Assembly (NCBI GenBank): GCA_016930595.1
Contig: JAFGGJ010000074.1
Span: 1-64,000 of the forward strand
From: Planctomycetota bacterium
GTDB lineage: Bacteria; Planctomycetota; SZUA-567; JAFGGJ01
Length of the DNA stretch: 64,000 nt
Direction of reading: 5' to 3'
Positions 56,549 to 64,000 of this stretch are shown here, in pieces. Below the pieces are notes generated by a model. The model ran no database searches. It was not told where the DNA came from and was given only the letters and a program-made list of their open reading frames with translations. Every line of letters starts with the position of its first letter. Position 1 is the stretch's first letter. The translations under genes and the position numbers were made by a program.

Positions 56549-56803
56549 CTATTTCACCGGGTCATATCCGCCCCTGGACCAGGGGTTGCATCTCATTATC
56601 CGCCATATCCCCATCAGCGTTCCGACAAATACGCCCTTCACACGAACGGCTTCCACAAAATACGCACTGCATGACGGCGTGTACCGGCACGCAGGCGGCA
56701 TCCATGGCGACACGCATTTCCTGTACGCGTGCACCGGCAGCAGGTATGCCTCCCGCAGAACGCGCATGCAGGCCGCGTATGCTCTGCCGATCTTTCCCGG
56801 CAT
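56549..56803 (-). CDS. yidD: YidD membrane-insertion factor
   Basis: An 84-aa amphipathic membrane-associated protein that assists YidC-dependent insertion. It has the diagnostic CRYTPSCSAYFVEAV and MRCNPWSRGGYDPV segments. It lies between rnpA and yidC, 27 bp before yidC, the common bacterial arrangement. Confidence 0.96.
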   Translation of the reverse strand: MPGKIGRAYAACMRVLREAYLLPVHAYRKCVSPWMPPACRYTPSCSAYFVEAVRVKGVFVGTLMGIWRIMRCNPWSRGGYDPVK

Positions 56804-56840
56804 GCCTTATCGGCTCCATTCCGCCGTACTGCAACGGCGT

Positions 56841-57194
56841 TCACTTTCCGGTGCGGTTCAGAGACTCCCCTGTAAGCCGCATGAACGCTTCTTCCAATTC
56901 GCCTGCTGAAAGGTCCGCGGCGCACGCACGTGCCACCACGACGATATCAGCCGCCGGCAGCCGTGACGCATGCCTGCGAAAAATCGCACGCAGGCGTCTC
57001 TTCAGGCGGTTGCGCTCTACCGCCCCTCCGGCTTTCCGCCCCACCGCAAGTCCCAGTCTCGGTGTGCCGGCAGCGCCGTTCCTCAGCGCAAAAATCACCA
57101 GCGCCGCATTCGAAGCCGGCAGGGCCCTCTTGAAAACCTCCTGGAATCCCGACGCCTTCCTCAGTCGATTGGCCCGGCTCAAACATTCGCTCAA
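56841..57194 (-). CDS. rnpA: RNase P protein subunit
   Basis: A 117-aa basic protein that binds the RNase P RNA and pre-tRNA leaders. It has the conserved RLGLAVGRKAGGAVERNRLKRRLRAIFR region, the RNR motif included. It starts at a TTG with GGAG ten bases upstream. The rpmH gene that normally sits immediately upstream is missing: 57195-57271 holds no L34-like frame, and a promoter lies there instead. The RNA partner is encoded 1.1 kb away on the same strand. Confidence 0.96.
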   Translation of the reverse strand: MSECLSRANRLRKASGFQEVFKRALPASNAALVIFALRNGAAGTPRLGLAVGRKAGGAVERNRLKRRLRAIFRRHASRLPAADIVVVARACAADLSAGELEEAFMRLTGESLNRTGK

Positions 57195-57221
57195 ATCCGC
57201 TCTTCTCCGCTGAAAAAACGC

Positions 57222-57249
57222 ATTTAACCATAAGAACGCCGGAAGTCAA
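57222..57249 (-). promoter_or_regulatory. Promoter of the rnpA-yidD-yidC run
   Basis: On the minus strand TTGACT and TTAAAT are separated by 16 bp, about 28 bp before the rnpA start codon. It sits where rpmH would be expected. Confidence 0.65.
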
Positions 57250-57271
57250 GTCACCGCAATGAAATACGGCT

Positions 57272-57772
57272 TCAGGAATCCAGTTCCCGAGTCAGCGAAT
57301 CCAGGAAGGACCCGAAACGTTTCATGTTCCGTTTGTCGACGTCCATGAGATGCTCGTGGGCCCTCCTGATTACCGCCAGCCGCTCTTCCTGCGTGACGGC
57401 GTCGATATCCAGGGGCTCCATTTCCAGGTCGCGGAACTTTATCGCCGTCTTGAACCGCAGAAACGCCGCCGCACCAAGGTTCTGCAGCGACAGGTCCAGT
57501 TTCTCCGAAGTGTTCACCATGCACACCCACCCGTCCTCGAACCTCCCCGACAGTTCCTGCGCCAGAGCCACCAGCGTCCCCATGAACGTCGAATCCATCC
57601 CGCTGCACCGGCTCATGTCGAACGCAAACTTGTGCACACGGGCGCGCATCTCGCGTTCAGCCAGCGCCATTATCGCCGGGCTCACCGCCACGCTCCCAAG
57701 CCCGGTTATTCTGAAAAGAACCGTGTCGCCGATTTGCGCCACTTCGACACGCTGGATAGCAGCGGCACACAT
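57272..57772 (-). CDS. STAS-domain (anti-sigma factor antagonist-like) protein
   Basis: A 166-aa protein with a STAS domain (about 8-110): VEVAQIGDTVLFRITGLGSV, then FDMSRCSGMDSTFMGTLVALAQ, in which the Ser of D-S-T is the likely phosphorylated residue, and NLGAAAFLRF. A helical C-terminal extension of about 55 residues is unusual. In the SpoIIAA/RsbV scheme such a protein would titrate an anti-sigma kinase or phosphatase, but no RsbW-like kinase is nearby. It lies between the tRNA-binding protein and rnpA. Confidence 0.85.
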   Translation of the reverse strand: MCAAAIQRVEVAQIGDTVLFRITGLGSVAVSPAIMALAEREMRARVHKFAFDMSRCSGMDSTFMGTLVALAQELSGRFEDGWVCMVNTSEKLDLSLQNLGAAAFLRFKTAIKFRDLEMEPLDIDAVTQEERLAVIRRAHEHLMDVDKRNMKRFGSFLDSLTRELDS

Positions 57773-57824
57773 TCTGGGTTGTTACCTCCAACGGTGAATT
57801 CGGCCATATCGACCGCACGGGCCC

Positions 57825-58172
57825 CTATGACACCACGCTCCCGGGGGCGACTTCCATGTGCGTCGTAAGCAACGCAACCTTGTCTCCATCACTCGCTGCC
57901 AGCAGCATGCCTTCAGAACGCTCGCCCCGCAGCACCGCCGGCTTCAGGTTGTCCGCCACGATTATCAGCTTACCATTGATGTCGGCGGCGGCAACCAGCC
58001 CCTTTAGACCCGCCACCAGCTGCTTTATCCTGCCGTTTCCCATGTCCACCTTCAACAGGTACAGCTTGTCCGCACTGGGATGGTCGGCCACGTCTATCAC
58101 TTTCCCCACCACCAGCCGCATCCGCTTGAAATCTTCGAACGATACCACCTCGTCTTCGCCGACGCCGGGCAT
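57825..58172 (-). CDS. Stand-alone tRNA-binding domain protein
   Basis: A 115-aa OB-fold protein of the EMAP-II/CsaA/MetRS-C family: FKRMRLVVGKVIDVADHPSADKLYLLKVDMG, then VAGLKG and the characteristic LKPAVLRGERSEGMLLAAS. It most resembles the C-terminal dimerisation domain of methionyl-tRNA synthetase, here as a separate gene. It could work with a truncated MetRS elsewhere or as a CsaA-like chaperone. AAAGGA lies seven bases upstream of the ATG. It is the gene immediately downstream of rnpB on the same strand. Confidence 0.9.
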   Translation of the reverse strand: MPGVGEDEVVSFEDFKRMRLVVGKVIDVADHPSADKLYLLKVDMGNGRIKQLVAGLKGLVAAADINGKLIIVADNLKPAVLRGERSEGMLLAASDGDKVALLTTHMEVAPGSVVS

Positions 58173-58266
58173 CTGCAGATCCTTTCACCACGCACACTGG
58201 ACAATCTACAATCACCGGCGGCGTTTGTCCAACAGAAAACTTTTGCCTCCGCACGATCATGGGGCT

Positions 58267-58631
58267 GGTAGCGGACCTGTAAGCCGGCTTCTGTACCGGA
58301 CGGTGGCCCCACTACCGGCCGGCGGCGGTTATGCATCCGGGACGCAGGTTGCCCTGCGCCTCATGCGCCCAACCCGGGGATTCTGGCGACGCGGGCAGCG
58401 TCATCTCCCCCTATGCGGGCTTGCTCCGGGCGGGGTTTGCCGTGCCTCGCCTGTCGCCAGGCGAGCGGTGGGCTCTTACTCCACCTTTTCACCCTTGCCG
58501 GCCGAAGCCGGCGGTTTCTTTTCTGTGGCACTTTCCCTGGGGTCGCCCCCGGTCGCCGTTAACGACCGCCCTGCCCTGCGGAGGCCGGACTTTCCTCGAC
58601 GTTTTACGCCGCAACTGCCCGGTCCGCTACC
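58267..58631 (-). ncRNA. rnpB: RNase P RNA, type A
   Basis: The catalytic RNA of RNase P, which matures tRNA 5' ends. On the minus strand it begins GGTAGCGGACC and ends GGTCCGCTACC, pairing as P1. Diagnostic segments in order are GAGGAAAGTCCGG, AGGGTGAAAAGGTG, GGCACGGCAAACCCCG then CCCGGAGCAAG, and ACAGAAGCCGGCTTACA (P4 3' side). About 365 nt, normal for type A. A TTGACG (58656-58661) and TATGAT (58638-58643) precede it, but the spacer is only 12 bp, so the promoter is uncertain. Boundaries are set by P1 and may be off by a few bases. The flanks 58173-58266 and 58632-58692 hold nothing else I can see. Confidence 0.97.
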
Positions 58632-58692
58632 ATCTACATCATACACCCGTCCACCCGTCAAATCCAGCGCGCTCCGCGGCCGCCCGCCGGAA

Positions 58693-59448
58693 TCACTTCC
58701 CCTCGGCCAGCCGCAGGCCCGAACGGTCGTCCAGGCAGTCGTTCGCCTTTATCTTCGCTATCGTCGTCTCGATGTCGTATTCCACCCGCCGCCAGATCAC
58801 TTCACGTTCACTCATCAGCACGTAGCACGATCGCGGGTCCCGGTCACGCGGCTGTCCCACGGAACCTATGTTCACCACCGCCTTCGCTTCACCCTTCGCG
58901 TAACGGTAATCCATGTCCTCCACCCTGTGGAACTTTTCCTCCCCCTCCACTATGACGCCGGGGAAATGCGTGTGCCCCACGTAACATGTGTGCTCTATCC
59001 GCTCGAATATGTCCGCCAGTTTCTCGGGATGGTATTCCGGGTCCGACGGCACTATGTATTCGCGTATCGGGTCCCGGGGAGACGCGTGCACGAACAGGTC
59101 GTGTCCCTCGCGGCGGCTGAGACGCAGGTCCCCCAGGAATTCCCACCGCCGTCTTTTCCACGGCATGCTGTATACGCCGGGTTCCATCCGGGCGCGCAGG
59201 CATGATATCGCGCCCGCGGCAATCGGGTTGAATCCCACCGGCGCCGTCAGCATCGCGAAATCATGGTTCCCCACGAGCTGCACGGAACAGTGCTCCGCCA
59301 CCAGGTCTATGCACTTTTCCGGATCGGGACCGTACCCCACGACGTCCCCCAGGAAGTACACCGCGTCAACGTCGTGCCGCTTCACGTCCTCCAGGACCGC
59401 CGTCAGGGCTTCCAGGTTGCCGTGGATATCCGATATCAGCGCTATCAA
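58693..59448 (-). CDS. Metallophosphoesterase
   Basis: A 251-aa calcineurin-like metallophosphoesterase. All five metal motifs are visible: SDIHGN near residue 7, FLGDVVGYG, LVGNHD, FVHASPRD and VGHTHFP. It resembles YfcE/diadenosine-tetraphosphatase-like cytosolic phosphodiesterases. NIGSVGQPRDRDPR is a typical late segment. The natural substrate is unknown. It lies directly upstream of rnpB on the same strand. Confidence 0.92.
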   Translation of the reverse strand: MIALISDIHGNLEALTAVLEDVKRHDVDAVYFLGDVVGYGPDPEKCIDLVAEHCSVQLVGNHDFAMLTAPVGFNPIAAGAISCLRARMEPGVYSMPWKRRRWEFLGDLRLSRREGHDLFVHASPRDPIREYIVPSDPEYHPEKLADIFERIEHTCYVGHTHFPGVIVEGEEKFHRVEDMDYRYAKGEAKAVVNIGSVGQPRDRDPRSCYVLMSEREVIWRRVEYDIETTIAKIKANDCLDDRSGLRLAEGK

Positions 59449-59516
59449 GCGTCGCCTCCCTCGGGCTTCGCGCCTATTTTCCCCGGGCGCTTTTCAAAAG
59501 TCAAGAAACCTCCGGC

Positions 59517-59545
59517 TTCGCCGCTCCCGGCGCTTATGATATAAT
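59517..59545 (+). promoter_or_regulatory. Promoter of the pyroglutamyl-peptidase-like gene
   Basis: TTCGCC and a perfect TATAAT are separated by 17 bp, about 25 bp before the start codon. The -35 is poor, the -10 good. Confidence 0.5.
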
Positions 59546-59569
59546 ACCTTTCTGACCGAAAGGTTCCCC

Positions 59570-60346
59570 ATGTCTCAAACACGGCTGATGCTCCCCCTGG
59601 CGGCCTTATGGCTCGCCCTTGCGGCCGGCTGCAGCAGGCCCGCCGCTCCCGTCCGGCGTGACGCCACGAATGCTTCCCCTTCCCCCGCGGCCGTTCAGCC
59701 CGGCGGTCCGAAACCGGCCGATATCACCCCTCCCCGGCCCGAACCGGCTTCCCCGCCGAAGATCGGCGTTCTGCTCACCGGATACGAGCCTTTCGGCGGC
59801 GCCCCTTTCAACACCTCCTGGGAAGTCATCCGGGACCTGGACGGCGAACAGGTGGCCGGCCGTACCGTCAGGACGCTCCGCCTCCCGGTCGTCTGGCAGA
59901 AAGCCTCCGATGTCCTTTCTCAAGCAATAGCCTCTTACTCTCCGGAAGTCGTCATATGCCTGGGTATGGGCACGGAAACCGTCCAGGTCGAACGCGTCGC
60001 AAGGAATGAACGCCGCCGTTACCGGGACAACAGCGGCGACTTCCCCGCCGACGCCGTCATCCGGCCGGCCGGTCCGCAGACATACCGCACCACGCTCCCC
60101 GTGTCCGCTGTCGTTGACGCCTTTGCCGCGCAGTCGCTTGTATGCAGGCAGTCCGACGATGCGGGAGGATACCTGTGCAACGAAGCCTTCTACACGTGCA
60201 TGGCCGAATCGTCCGGACACGGCGCGTCCGTTGCGGGGTTCATCCACGTCCCCGTCATCCCGCCGGACAGCCCGCTCTACCCGGAATTCGAACGCAGGAC
60301 GCATGCCGCCATCCGCCAGATACTCCGCGGCGTGTTTTCACACTGA
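59570..60346 (+). CDS. Exported lipoprotein of the pyroglutamyl peptidase I family
   Basis: A 258-aa lipoprotein with signal and lipobox L-A-A-G-C, a Pro-rich linker to about residue 60, then a peptidase C15 fold. The family motifs are LLTGYEPFGGAPFNTSWEV, VICLGMGTETVQVERVARN with the catalytic Glu, GYLCNEAFYTCM with Cys203, and GFIHVPVIP with the His. Pyroglutamyl peptidases remove N-terminal pyroglutamate and are normally cytosolic and about 210 aa; a lipid-anchored form is unusual. Activity on surface peptides is inferred from the intact triad. Confidence 0.88.
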   Translation: MSQTRLMLPLAALWLALAAGCSRPAAPVRRDATNASPSPAAVQPGGPKPADITPPRPEPASPPKIGVLLTGYEPFGGAPFNTSWEVIRDLDGEQVAGRTVRTLRLPVVWQKASDVLSQAIASYSPEVVICLGMGTETVQVERVARNERRRYRDNSGDFPADAVIRPAGPQTYRTTLPVSAVVDAFAAQSLVCRQSDDAGGYLCNEAFYTCMAESSGHGASVAGFIHVPVIPPDSPLYPEFERRTHAAIRQILRGVFSH

Positions 60347-60378
60347 ACGTTCCCGAACCACCCCGCCCGCCGCTGTCG

Positions 60379-60572
60379 CACGGAGACGGCGCTTCCCCGC
60401 CGAAGGCGGGCGGGCCGCAGGCAGCGGGGGTGTTCAATGTCTTTGTCCCTGCACGGAGACGGCGCTTCCTCGCCGAAGGCGGGCAGGCCGCAGGCAACAG
60501 GGGTGTTCAATGTCTTTGTCCCTGCACGGAGACGGCGCTTCCTCGCCGAAGGCGGGCAGGCAGCAGGGGTGG
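60379..60572. repeat. Three tandem 73-bp repeats
   Basis: Copies start at 60379, 60452 and 60525; the first two are 73 bp and the third is truncated at about 47 bp. They differ at few positions. Each contains the inverted repeat CCCGCC-GAAG-GGCGGG or a one-base variant, and full copies end in GTTCAATGTCTTTGTCCCTG. The unit is not a multiple of three and no gene crosses it. It lies between convergent genes, so each hairpin may act as a terminator. Confidence 0.92.
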
Positions 60573-60577
60573 GTGGG

Positions 60578-61990
60578 TTAGCGCCAGGCGTCTATCAGTT
60601 TGTCTTCCGTTCCCCATTCCTCCAGCAGTTTCACGAACTGCTCTTTCAGTCCCTGGTAGACGTTGTTGTTCTCCTTGATTGCGTTTGTTTCTTCGCGGGG
60701 GTCGTTTTCCCGGTCATAGAGCAGCGCTTCGTACTGTCGGCCGTATCCTTCTTTTTCGAGGCCGTCGACGGCACGGTCAGTGCCTTCGCCCAGCTTTTTC
60801 CCGGTAAGGTGGGCGGCCCATTTGCCGTCGGTGACGGCGGGCTGAGTGTCCGCGGCGCCGCCACGGATTATCGTCGGTGACGACACGGCCGCTTCCCGGT
60901 GTTTCTTCTTCTTCCCTTCCACCACTCCCTTGAAAGACTTACCGTCCATTCCCCCGGGAGGATCTATTCCCGCGGCGTCGGCGAACGTCGCCATGATGTC
61001 CGGCGCCTGTACTATCGCCTCGGTGCGGCCAGGTTTTATCCCGGGCGCGCTCACTATCCACGGCACGCGGCTTATCTCAGAATACAGCGGTATGTACGAA
61101 AACTTCCTCCCCTTCTCCGTGTACTCTATCAGTGCCTTCCCGATTATCTCGTGCTCACCCAGCAGAAAACCGTGGTCCGCCGTGAATACTATCATCGTGT
61201 TGTCCAGAAGCCCCAGGTCCTCCACTTTCTGGAACAGCCTCCCCACCCACCTGTCCACCAGCGTCACCTCCGCCGCGTACAATGCCCGGCAGTGCTTCAG
61301 TTCCTCCGCCGCCAGAAAATCCGTGTAACTGTACTGCGGGTAGTCCACCACCTCGCCCTCGTATCCAGGGTCGTACATGTCTATGAAATACTGCGGCGCG
61401 TCCCACGGCTCGTGCGGATCGAACGTGTCCACGTACAGAAAGAAATTCTCCCTGTAGTTGTCCTCCAGCCACCGGCACGCCTCCGACATCGTCCTCGCGG
61501 CGAACCTGTCTTCCTCGTATCTCCACCAGCTCACGTTTCTCCTGTGATGCCTCGTCAGTCCCCTCGCGCTCCTTATCTTGCTTTCGTCGCAGGGGGATTC
61601 CGGCTCCGCCGGCGACGTCTTCCACCGGTCGCTTTCCTGCCCCCTTATCCATTCCCACCCGTCGAACCCCTTGTCGAACCAGAACCCGTTCTCGATTATG
61701 TGCGGGCAGTCCGCCACCAGCATCGTCGTGTATCCCGCCTTCCCGAACATCTCCGCCATCACGGGCTCTTCCGGCGTCATGCGCGCCCAGTCCGTGTACT
61801 TGAACGTGTACCTTCCGGTCATCACGTCCCGCCTGTGCGGCACCGTGGGGAACGATCCCGAATACGCCCTGTCGAACACCAGGCATTTTTCGGCGAACCT
61901 GTCTATGTTCGGCGTGCTTATCCAGTCGTTCCCGTAGCAGCCCAGAAAATCCCGCCTCAGCGTGTCCGATATCACGACCATGAAATTCAT
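60578..61990 (-). CDS. Sulfatase-fold hydrolase with Thr at the nucleophile position
   Basis: A 470-aa alkaline-phosphatase-superfamily enzyme. Metal ligands are in VVISDTLRRD and FTADHGFLLGEHEI. The position that holds formylglycine-forming Cys or Ser in sulfatases (C/S-x-P-x-R) is Thr49 in FPTVPHRRDVMTGR. Thr cannot be converted to formylglycine, so this is more likely a phosphoesterase-type enzyme, such as phosphodiesterases with Thr nucleophiles, or an inactive homologue. No signal peptide, so cytosolic. GGGAGA lies five bases before the ATG. It is divergent from a Cys-type sulfatase of the same length. Confidence 0.88.
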   Translation of the reverse strand: MNFMVVISDTLRRDFLGCYGNDWISTPNIDRFAEKCLVFDRAYSGSFPTVPHRRDVMTGRYTFKYTDWARMTPEEPVMAEMFGKAGYTTMLVADCPHIIENGFWFDKGFDGWEWIRGQESDRWKTSPAEPESPCDESKIRSARGLTRHHRRNVSWWRYEEDRFAARTMSEACRWLEDNYRENFFLYVDTFDPHEPWDAPQYFIDMYDPGYEGEVVDYPQYSYTDFLAAEELKHCRALYAAEVTLVDRWVGRLFQKVEDLGLLDNTMIVFTADHGFLLGEHEIIGKALIEYTEKGRKFSYIPLYSEISRVPWIVSAPGIKPGRTEAIVQAPDIMATFADAAGIDPPGGMDGKSFKGVVEGKKKKHREAAVSSPTIIRGGAADTQPAVTDGKWAAHLTGKKLGEGTDRAVDGLEKEGYGRQYEALLYDRENDPREETNAIKENNNVYQGLKEQFVKLLEEWGTEDKLIDAWR

Positions 61991-62094
61991 TCTGTTCTCC
62001 CGTCCGTTGTTTCCTTTTACTTACCACTGCCTCCGCCGAGCGCAAGCCGCTTTGCCCCCGATATCCCCCTTCTTCTTTTTACCCCCCGCCGGCA

Positions 62095-62122
62095 TTTGCA
62101 TTCCGCGGCTTGCCGTTACACT
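62095..62122 (+). promoter_or_regulatory. Possible promoter of the Cys-type sulfatase
   Basis: TTTGCA and TACACT are separated by 16 bp, 19 bp before the GTG start. The rest of 61991-62141 is C-rich and shows nothing else. Confidence 0.4.
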
Positions 62123-62141
62123 CTTCTCAAGGAGACAAGCC

Positions 62142-63554
62142 GTGAACATTCTGCTGGTAATGGCTGATCAGCTTTCCTTCGCCGTCCTCCCGCCGTACGG
62201 CGATACCGCCGCCGTCGCCCCCAACATCGATCTCCTCGCACGCTCCGGCACCGTGTTCGAAAACGCCTACTGCCCCTCCCCCCTCTGCGTCCCTTCGCGC
62301 GCCTCCATGCTCACCGGCCGCCTCACCACTTCCATAGCCTCCTATGACAACGGTTCGGAACTCCCGGCTTCCGTCCCCACCTTCGTCCATCATCTGCGGT
62401 CGGCGGGCTGGCGCACCGTTCTTTCCGGCAAGATGCACTTCATCGGCCCGGACCAGCTACACGGTTTCGAAGAACGCCTCACCCCGGACATCTACCCCTC
62501 CGACTTCGGCTGGACACCCGACTGGTCCGCCGGCCCTCGCCTCAACAACGGCTCCAATATCGGCGAATTCACCCTGGCCGGCCCCGTCACGTCGAATGAA
62601 CAGATCGTCTACGACGATAACGTCCACGCACGCGCTCTCCGCCGCATACGGTCCTTCTCCGGCGACGCCCCCTTCTTCCTCTGTGTTTCCTACAGCCACC
62701 CCCACCGTCCCTTCCAGACCTCCCCCGAATACTGGGACCGCTACGCCGGCGTCGACATCCCTCTCCCGGCCGCGCCTCCACGCCCGTTCGAAGAAATGAA
62801 CCTCTACGAGCAGTGGATACAGGTTCATCACGGGGTGGATAAGGGGCACCCCGATGAAGCTTCCGTATTGCGCGCGCGGCGGGCCTATTATGGCATGGTG
62901 AGTTACGTGGACGACAGGCTCGGTGAACTCATGCGCGCCCTCCATGACTCCGGTCTCGCCGACGACACCCTCGTCATCTTCACTTCCGACCACGGCGAAA
63001 TGCTCGGCGAACACGGCATGTGGTTCAAACGCACCTACCATGAATGTTCCTCCCGCGTGCCCCTCATCGTCTCACGCCCGGGGACGCCGCCGCGGCGCGC
63101 CGCCGAAGTCGTTTCGCACGTGGACCTCTTCCCGACCGTCCTGGATCTCGCCGGCGTCGACCCGCCCGCCTCCGGCATCGACGGGGATTCCTTCGCCGCC
63201 GCTCTCGACGGTCCCGTCCCAACGTGGAAAAACACCGCCGTCCTGGACTACTGCGGCGAAGGCCCCGTGCGTCCCATGCGCATGCTCCGTTCGGGTCCCT
63301 TCAAATACGTCCACGTCGACGGTATGCCTCCCCTCCTCTACAATATCGCGGAAGACCCCCTTGAACTGCACAACCTCGCCGCCGATCCCGCTTGCGCCGA
63401 CACGGCGCTTTCGCTTAAAGCAAAGCTTTTTGACGGCTACGACCCCGCCGCCCTCCACGCCGCCGTCCTCGCAAGCCAGCGGGAACGCATTTTCATGTAC
63501 CGCTCCCTCCGGCAAGGCTCCGTTCATTCATGGAATTACATCCCCCCGCAATAA
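62142..63554 (+). CDS. Type I sulfatase, choline-sulfatase-like
   Basis: A 470-aa sulfatase. I start at a GTG six bases after AAGGAGA; the frame is open 60 codons further up but without a ribosome site or conserved sequence. NILLVMADQLS carries the first metal ligand. Cys49 in CVPSRASMLTGR is the formylglycine residue matured by FGE or anSME. TSDHGEMLGEHGMWFK is the second metal site. The end, HSWNYIPPQ, recalls the C-terminal H-x-W-D-Y-x-P segment of choline sulfatases. No signal peptide, so probably cytosolic. The next gene follows by 12 bp. Confidence 0.92.
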   Translation: MNILLVMADQLSFAVLPPYGDTAAVAPNIDLLARSGTVFENAYCPSPLCVPSRASMLTGRLTTSIASYDNGSELPASVPTFVHHLRSAGWRTVLSGKMHFIGPDQLHGFEERLTPDIYPSDFGWTPDWSAGPRLNNGSNIGEFTLAGPVTSNEQIVYDDNVHARALRRIRSFSGDAPFFLCVSYSHPHRPFQTSPEYWDRYAGVDIPLPAAPPRPFEEMNLYEQWIQVHHGVDKGHPDEASVLRARRAYYGMVSYVDDRLGELMRALHDSGLADDTLVIFTSDHGEMLGEHGMWFKRTYHECSSRVPLIVSRPGTPPRRAAEVVSHVDLFPTVLDLAGVDPPASGIDGDSFAAALDGPVPTWKNTAVLDYCGEGPVRPMRMLRSGPFKYVHVDGMPPLLYNIAEDPLELHNLAADPACADTALSLKAKLFDGYDPAALHAAVLASQRERIFMYRSLRQGSVHSWNYIPPQ

Positions 63555-63566
63555 GGATGGGATCCC

Positions 63567-64000
63567 ATGCAGTCTCTCCTGCAGGTTCAGCGTTCCTATG
63601 AAATCCCGCATACCAGGCTGCCCTTCGTCAACGCCGAAATCGCCTCCGTCGATTTCGGCGGCGTCCCCCACCTGGCCAGCAGCGTCTGGGGGGGGGCCGC
63701 GGGAAGCCGTCTTTACTTCTGGAACCCGGATACCGGCTCCAGCGACTTCCGGCCTTTCCCTGACGGCATCCCCGGCGCCTACATGCTCAAGACCGGGCCC
63801 GACGGCCTCCTCTATGCCGGCTGCGGCAACGGCGACCTCATCCGCTACGACCCGGCCGCCGACGGCTTCGACTCCCTTGTCTCCGGCGTCTTCTCTTCCA
63901 TTACCTGGGGCGGCTGCGTTACCGACAGGTTCGTCGTCTGGGCGGCGTCCCCGGGCGAAGCCGCCGTCTACGACCGCACGACCGCATCCCTCGTCAAAGT
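63567..64000 (+). CDS. Beta-propeller-like protein, truncated by the window edge
   Basis: An open frame of 144 codons from an ATG at 63567 to the end of the window, with no stop. It has repeats typical of blades: SRLYFWNPDTGSSDF, then GLLYAGCGNGDLIRYDPAADGF, each with an x-Y-D/N-P-x-T/A-D-G motif as in NHL- or kelch-like propellers. AAGGATGG lies upstream. No signal peptide. It is 12 bp after the sulfatase stop, so the two are probably co-transcribed. Confidence 0.8.
   Translation, partial: MQSLLQVQRSYEIPHTRLPFVNAEIASVDFGGVPHLASSVWGGAAGSRLYFWNPDTGSSDFRPFPDGIPGAYMLKTGPDGLLYAGCGNGDLIRYDPAADGFDSLVSGVFSSITWGGCVTDRFVVWAASPGEAAVYDRTTASLVK

Noticed and set aside
56549-57249. Replication origin, suggested by rnpA-yidC and parA
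   Set aside because: I noticed no dnaA, dnaN, gyrB or DnaA-box cluster, and the skew polarity and dif site indicate a terminus.
57195-57271. rpmH upstream of rnpA
   Set aside because: No L34-like frame (M-K-R-T-F-Q-P and a basic tail) exists on either strand here; the space is too short and holds a promoter.
60379-60572. CRISPR array
   Set aside because: The repeats are direct, 73 bp and without unique spacers, and there are no cas genes.

Overview
The window looks like one stretch of a GC-rich chromosome from the PVC superphylum, most likely Lentisphaerota or Kiritimatiellota. The basis is inference from gene content: a prepilin-type protein of the [14 protein letters not shown] class followed by a C-M-A-N-L-R-S-L-G segment, sulfatases, very large periplasmic DUF3857/transglutaminase proteins, HEAT-repeat fusions, an Rnf complex and two GroELs. 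I saw no phage, IS element, CRISPR array or tRNA.

Layout. 0.25-9.8 kb (minus strand) is a chaperone block, groEL2-groES-groEL1-dnaJ-grpE-fmdB, followed by a separately promoted tldD-tldE-parA unit. 10-19.5 kb holds a secreted 841-aa protein, a small membrane protein, dnaK, a Ser/Thr kinase, a secreted clan-A-like glycosidase and a pseudopilin. 19.5-28.3 kb (minus) has a TonB-dependent receptor and an icd-led operon of small envelope proteins, an amidohydrolase, an SDR and a ketoacyl synthase. 28.4-42.1 kb (minus) has a 1290-aa HEAT/thioredoxin/DsbD fusion and an overlapping operon of two giant transglutaminase-like proteins, a YkgJ-type protein and comM. 42.3-47.7 kb (plus) is a complete Rnf operon in the order E-A-B-C-D-G. 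47.7-51.4 kb (minus) has acpS, an orphan lipoyl/PSBD protein, a HEAT protein and a CBM9-like lipoprotein. 51.5-64 kb holds an alpha/alpha-barrel protein, a dif-like site, HAD and EEP enzymes, yidC-yidD-rnpA, a STAS protein, a tRNA-binding protein, the RNase P RNA, a phosphoesterase, a lipoprotein of the pyroglutamyl-peptidase family, three 73-bp tandem repeats, two sulfatase-fold enzymes and a truncated beta-propeller-like gene.

The most interesting signal is regulatory. The chaperone operon, dnaK and a small two-TM membrane protein each have a GG-N10-GC element of sigma-54 (-24/-12) type at a suitable distance upstream. The two chaperone promoters also have TGACA-containing motifs about 100-115 bp further upstream, where an enhancer-binding protein would sit. 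No CIRCE element is present. This suggests that the main chaperones and a psp-like small membrane protein form an enhancer-dependent stress regulon.

At chromosome scale, sampled G and C counts show the plus strand G-rich on the left and C-rich on the right, the polarity expected where replication forks converge. A good dif (XerCD) site lies between convergent genes at 52.8 kb. The skew changes nearer 20-30 kb, so skew and dif are offset. The rnpA-yidD-yidC cluster, usually near the origin, lies within 5 kb of this site and lacks rpmH.
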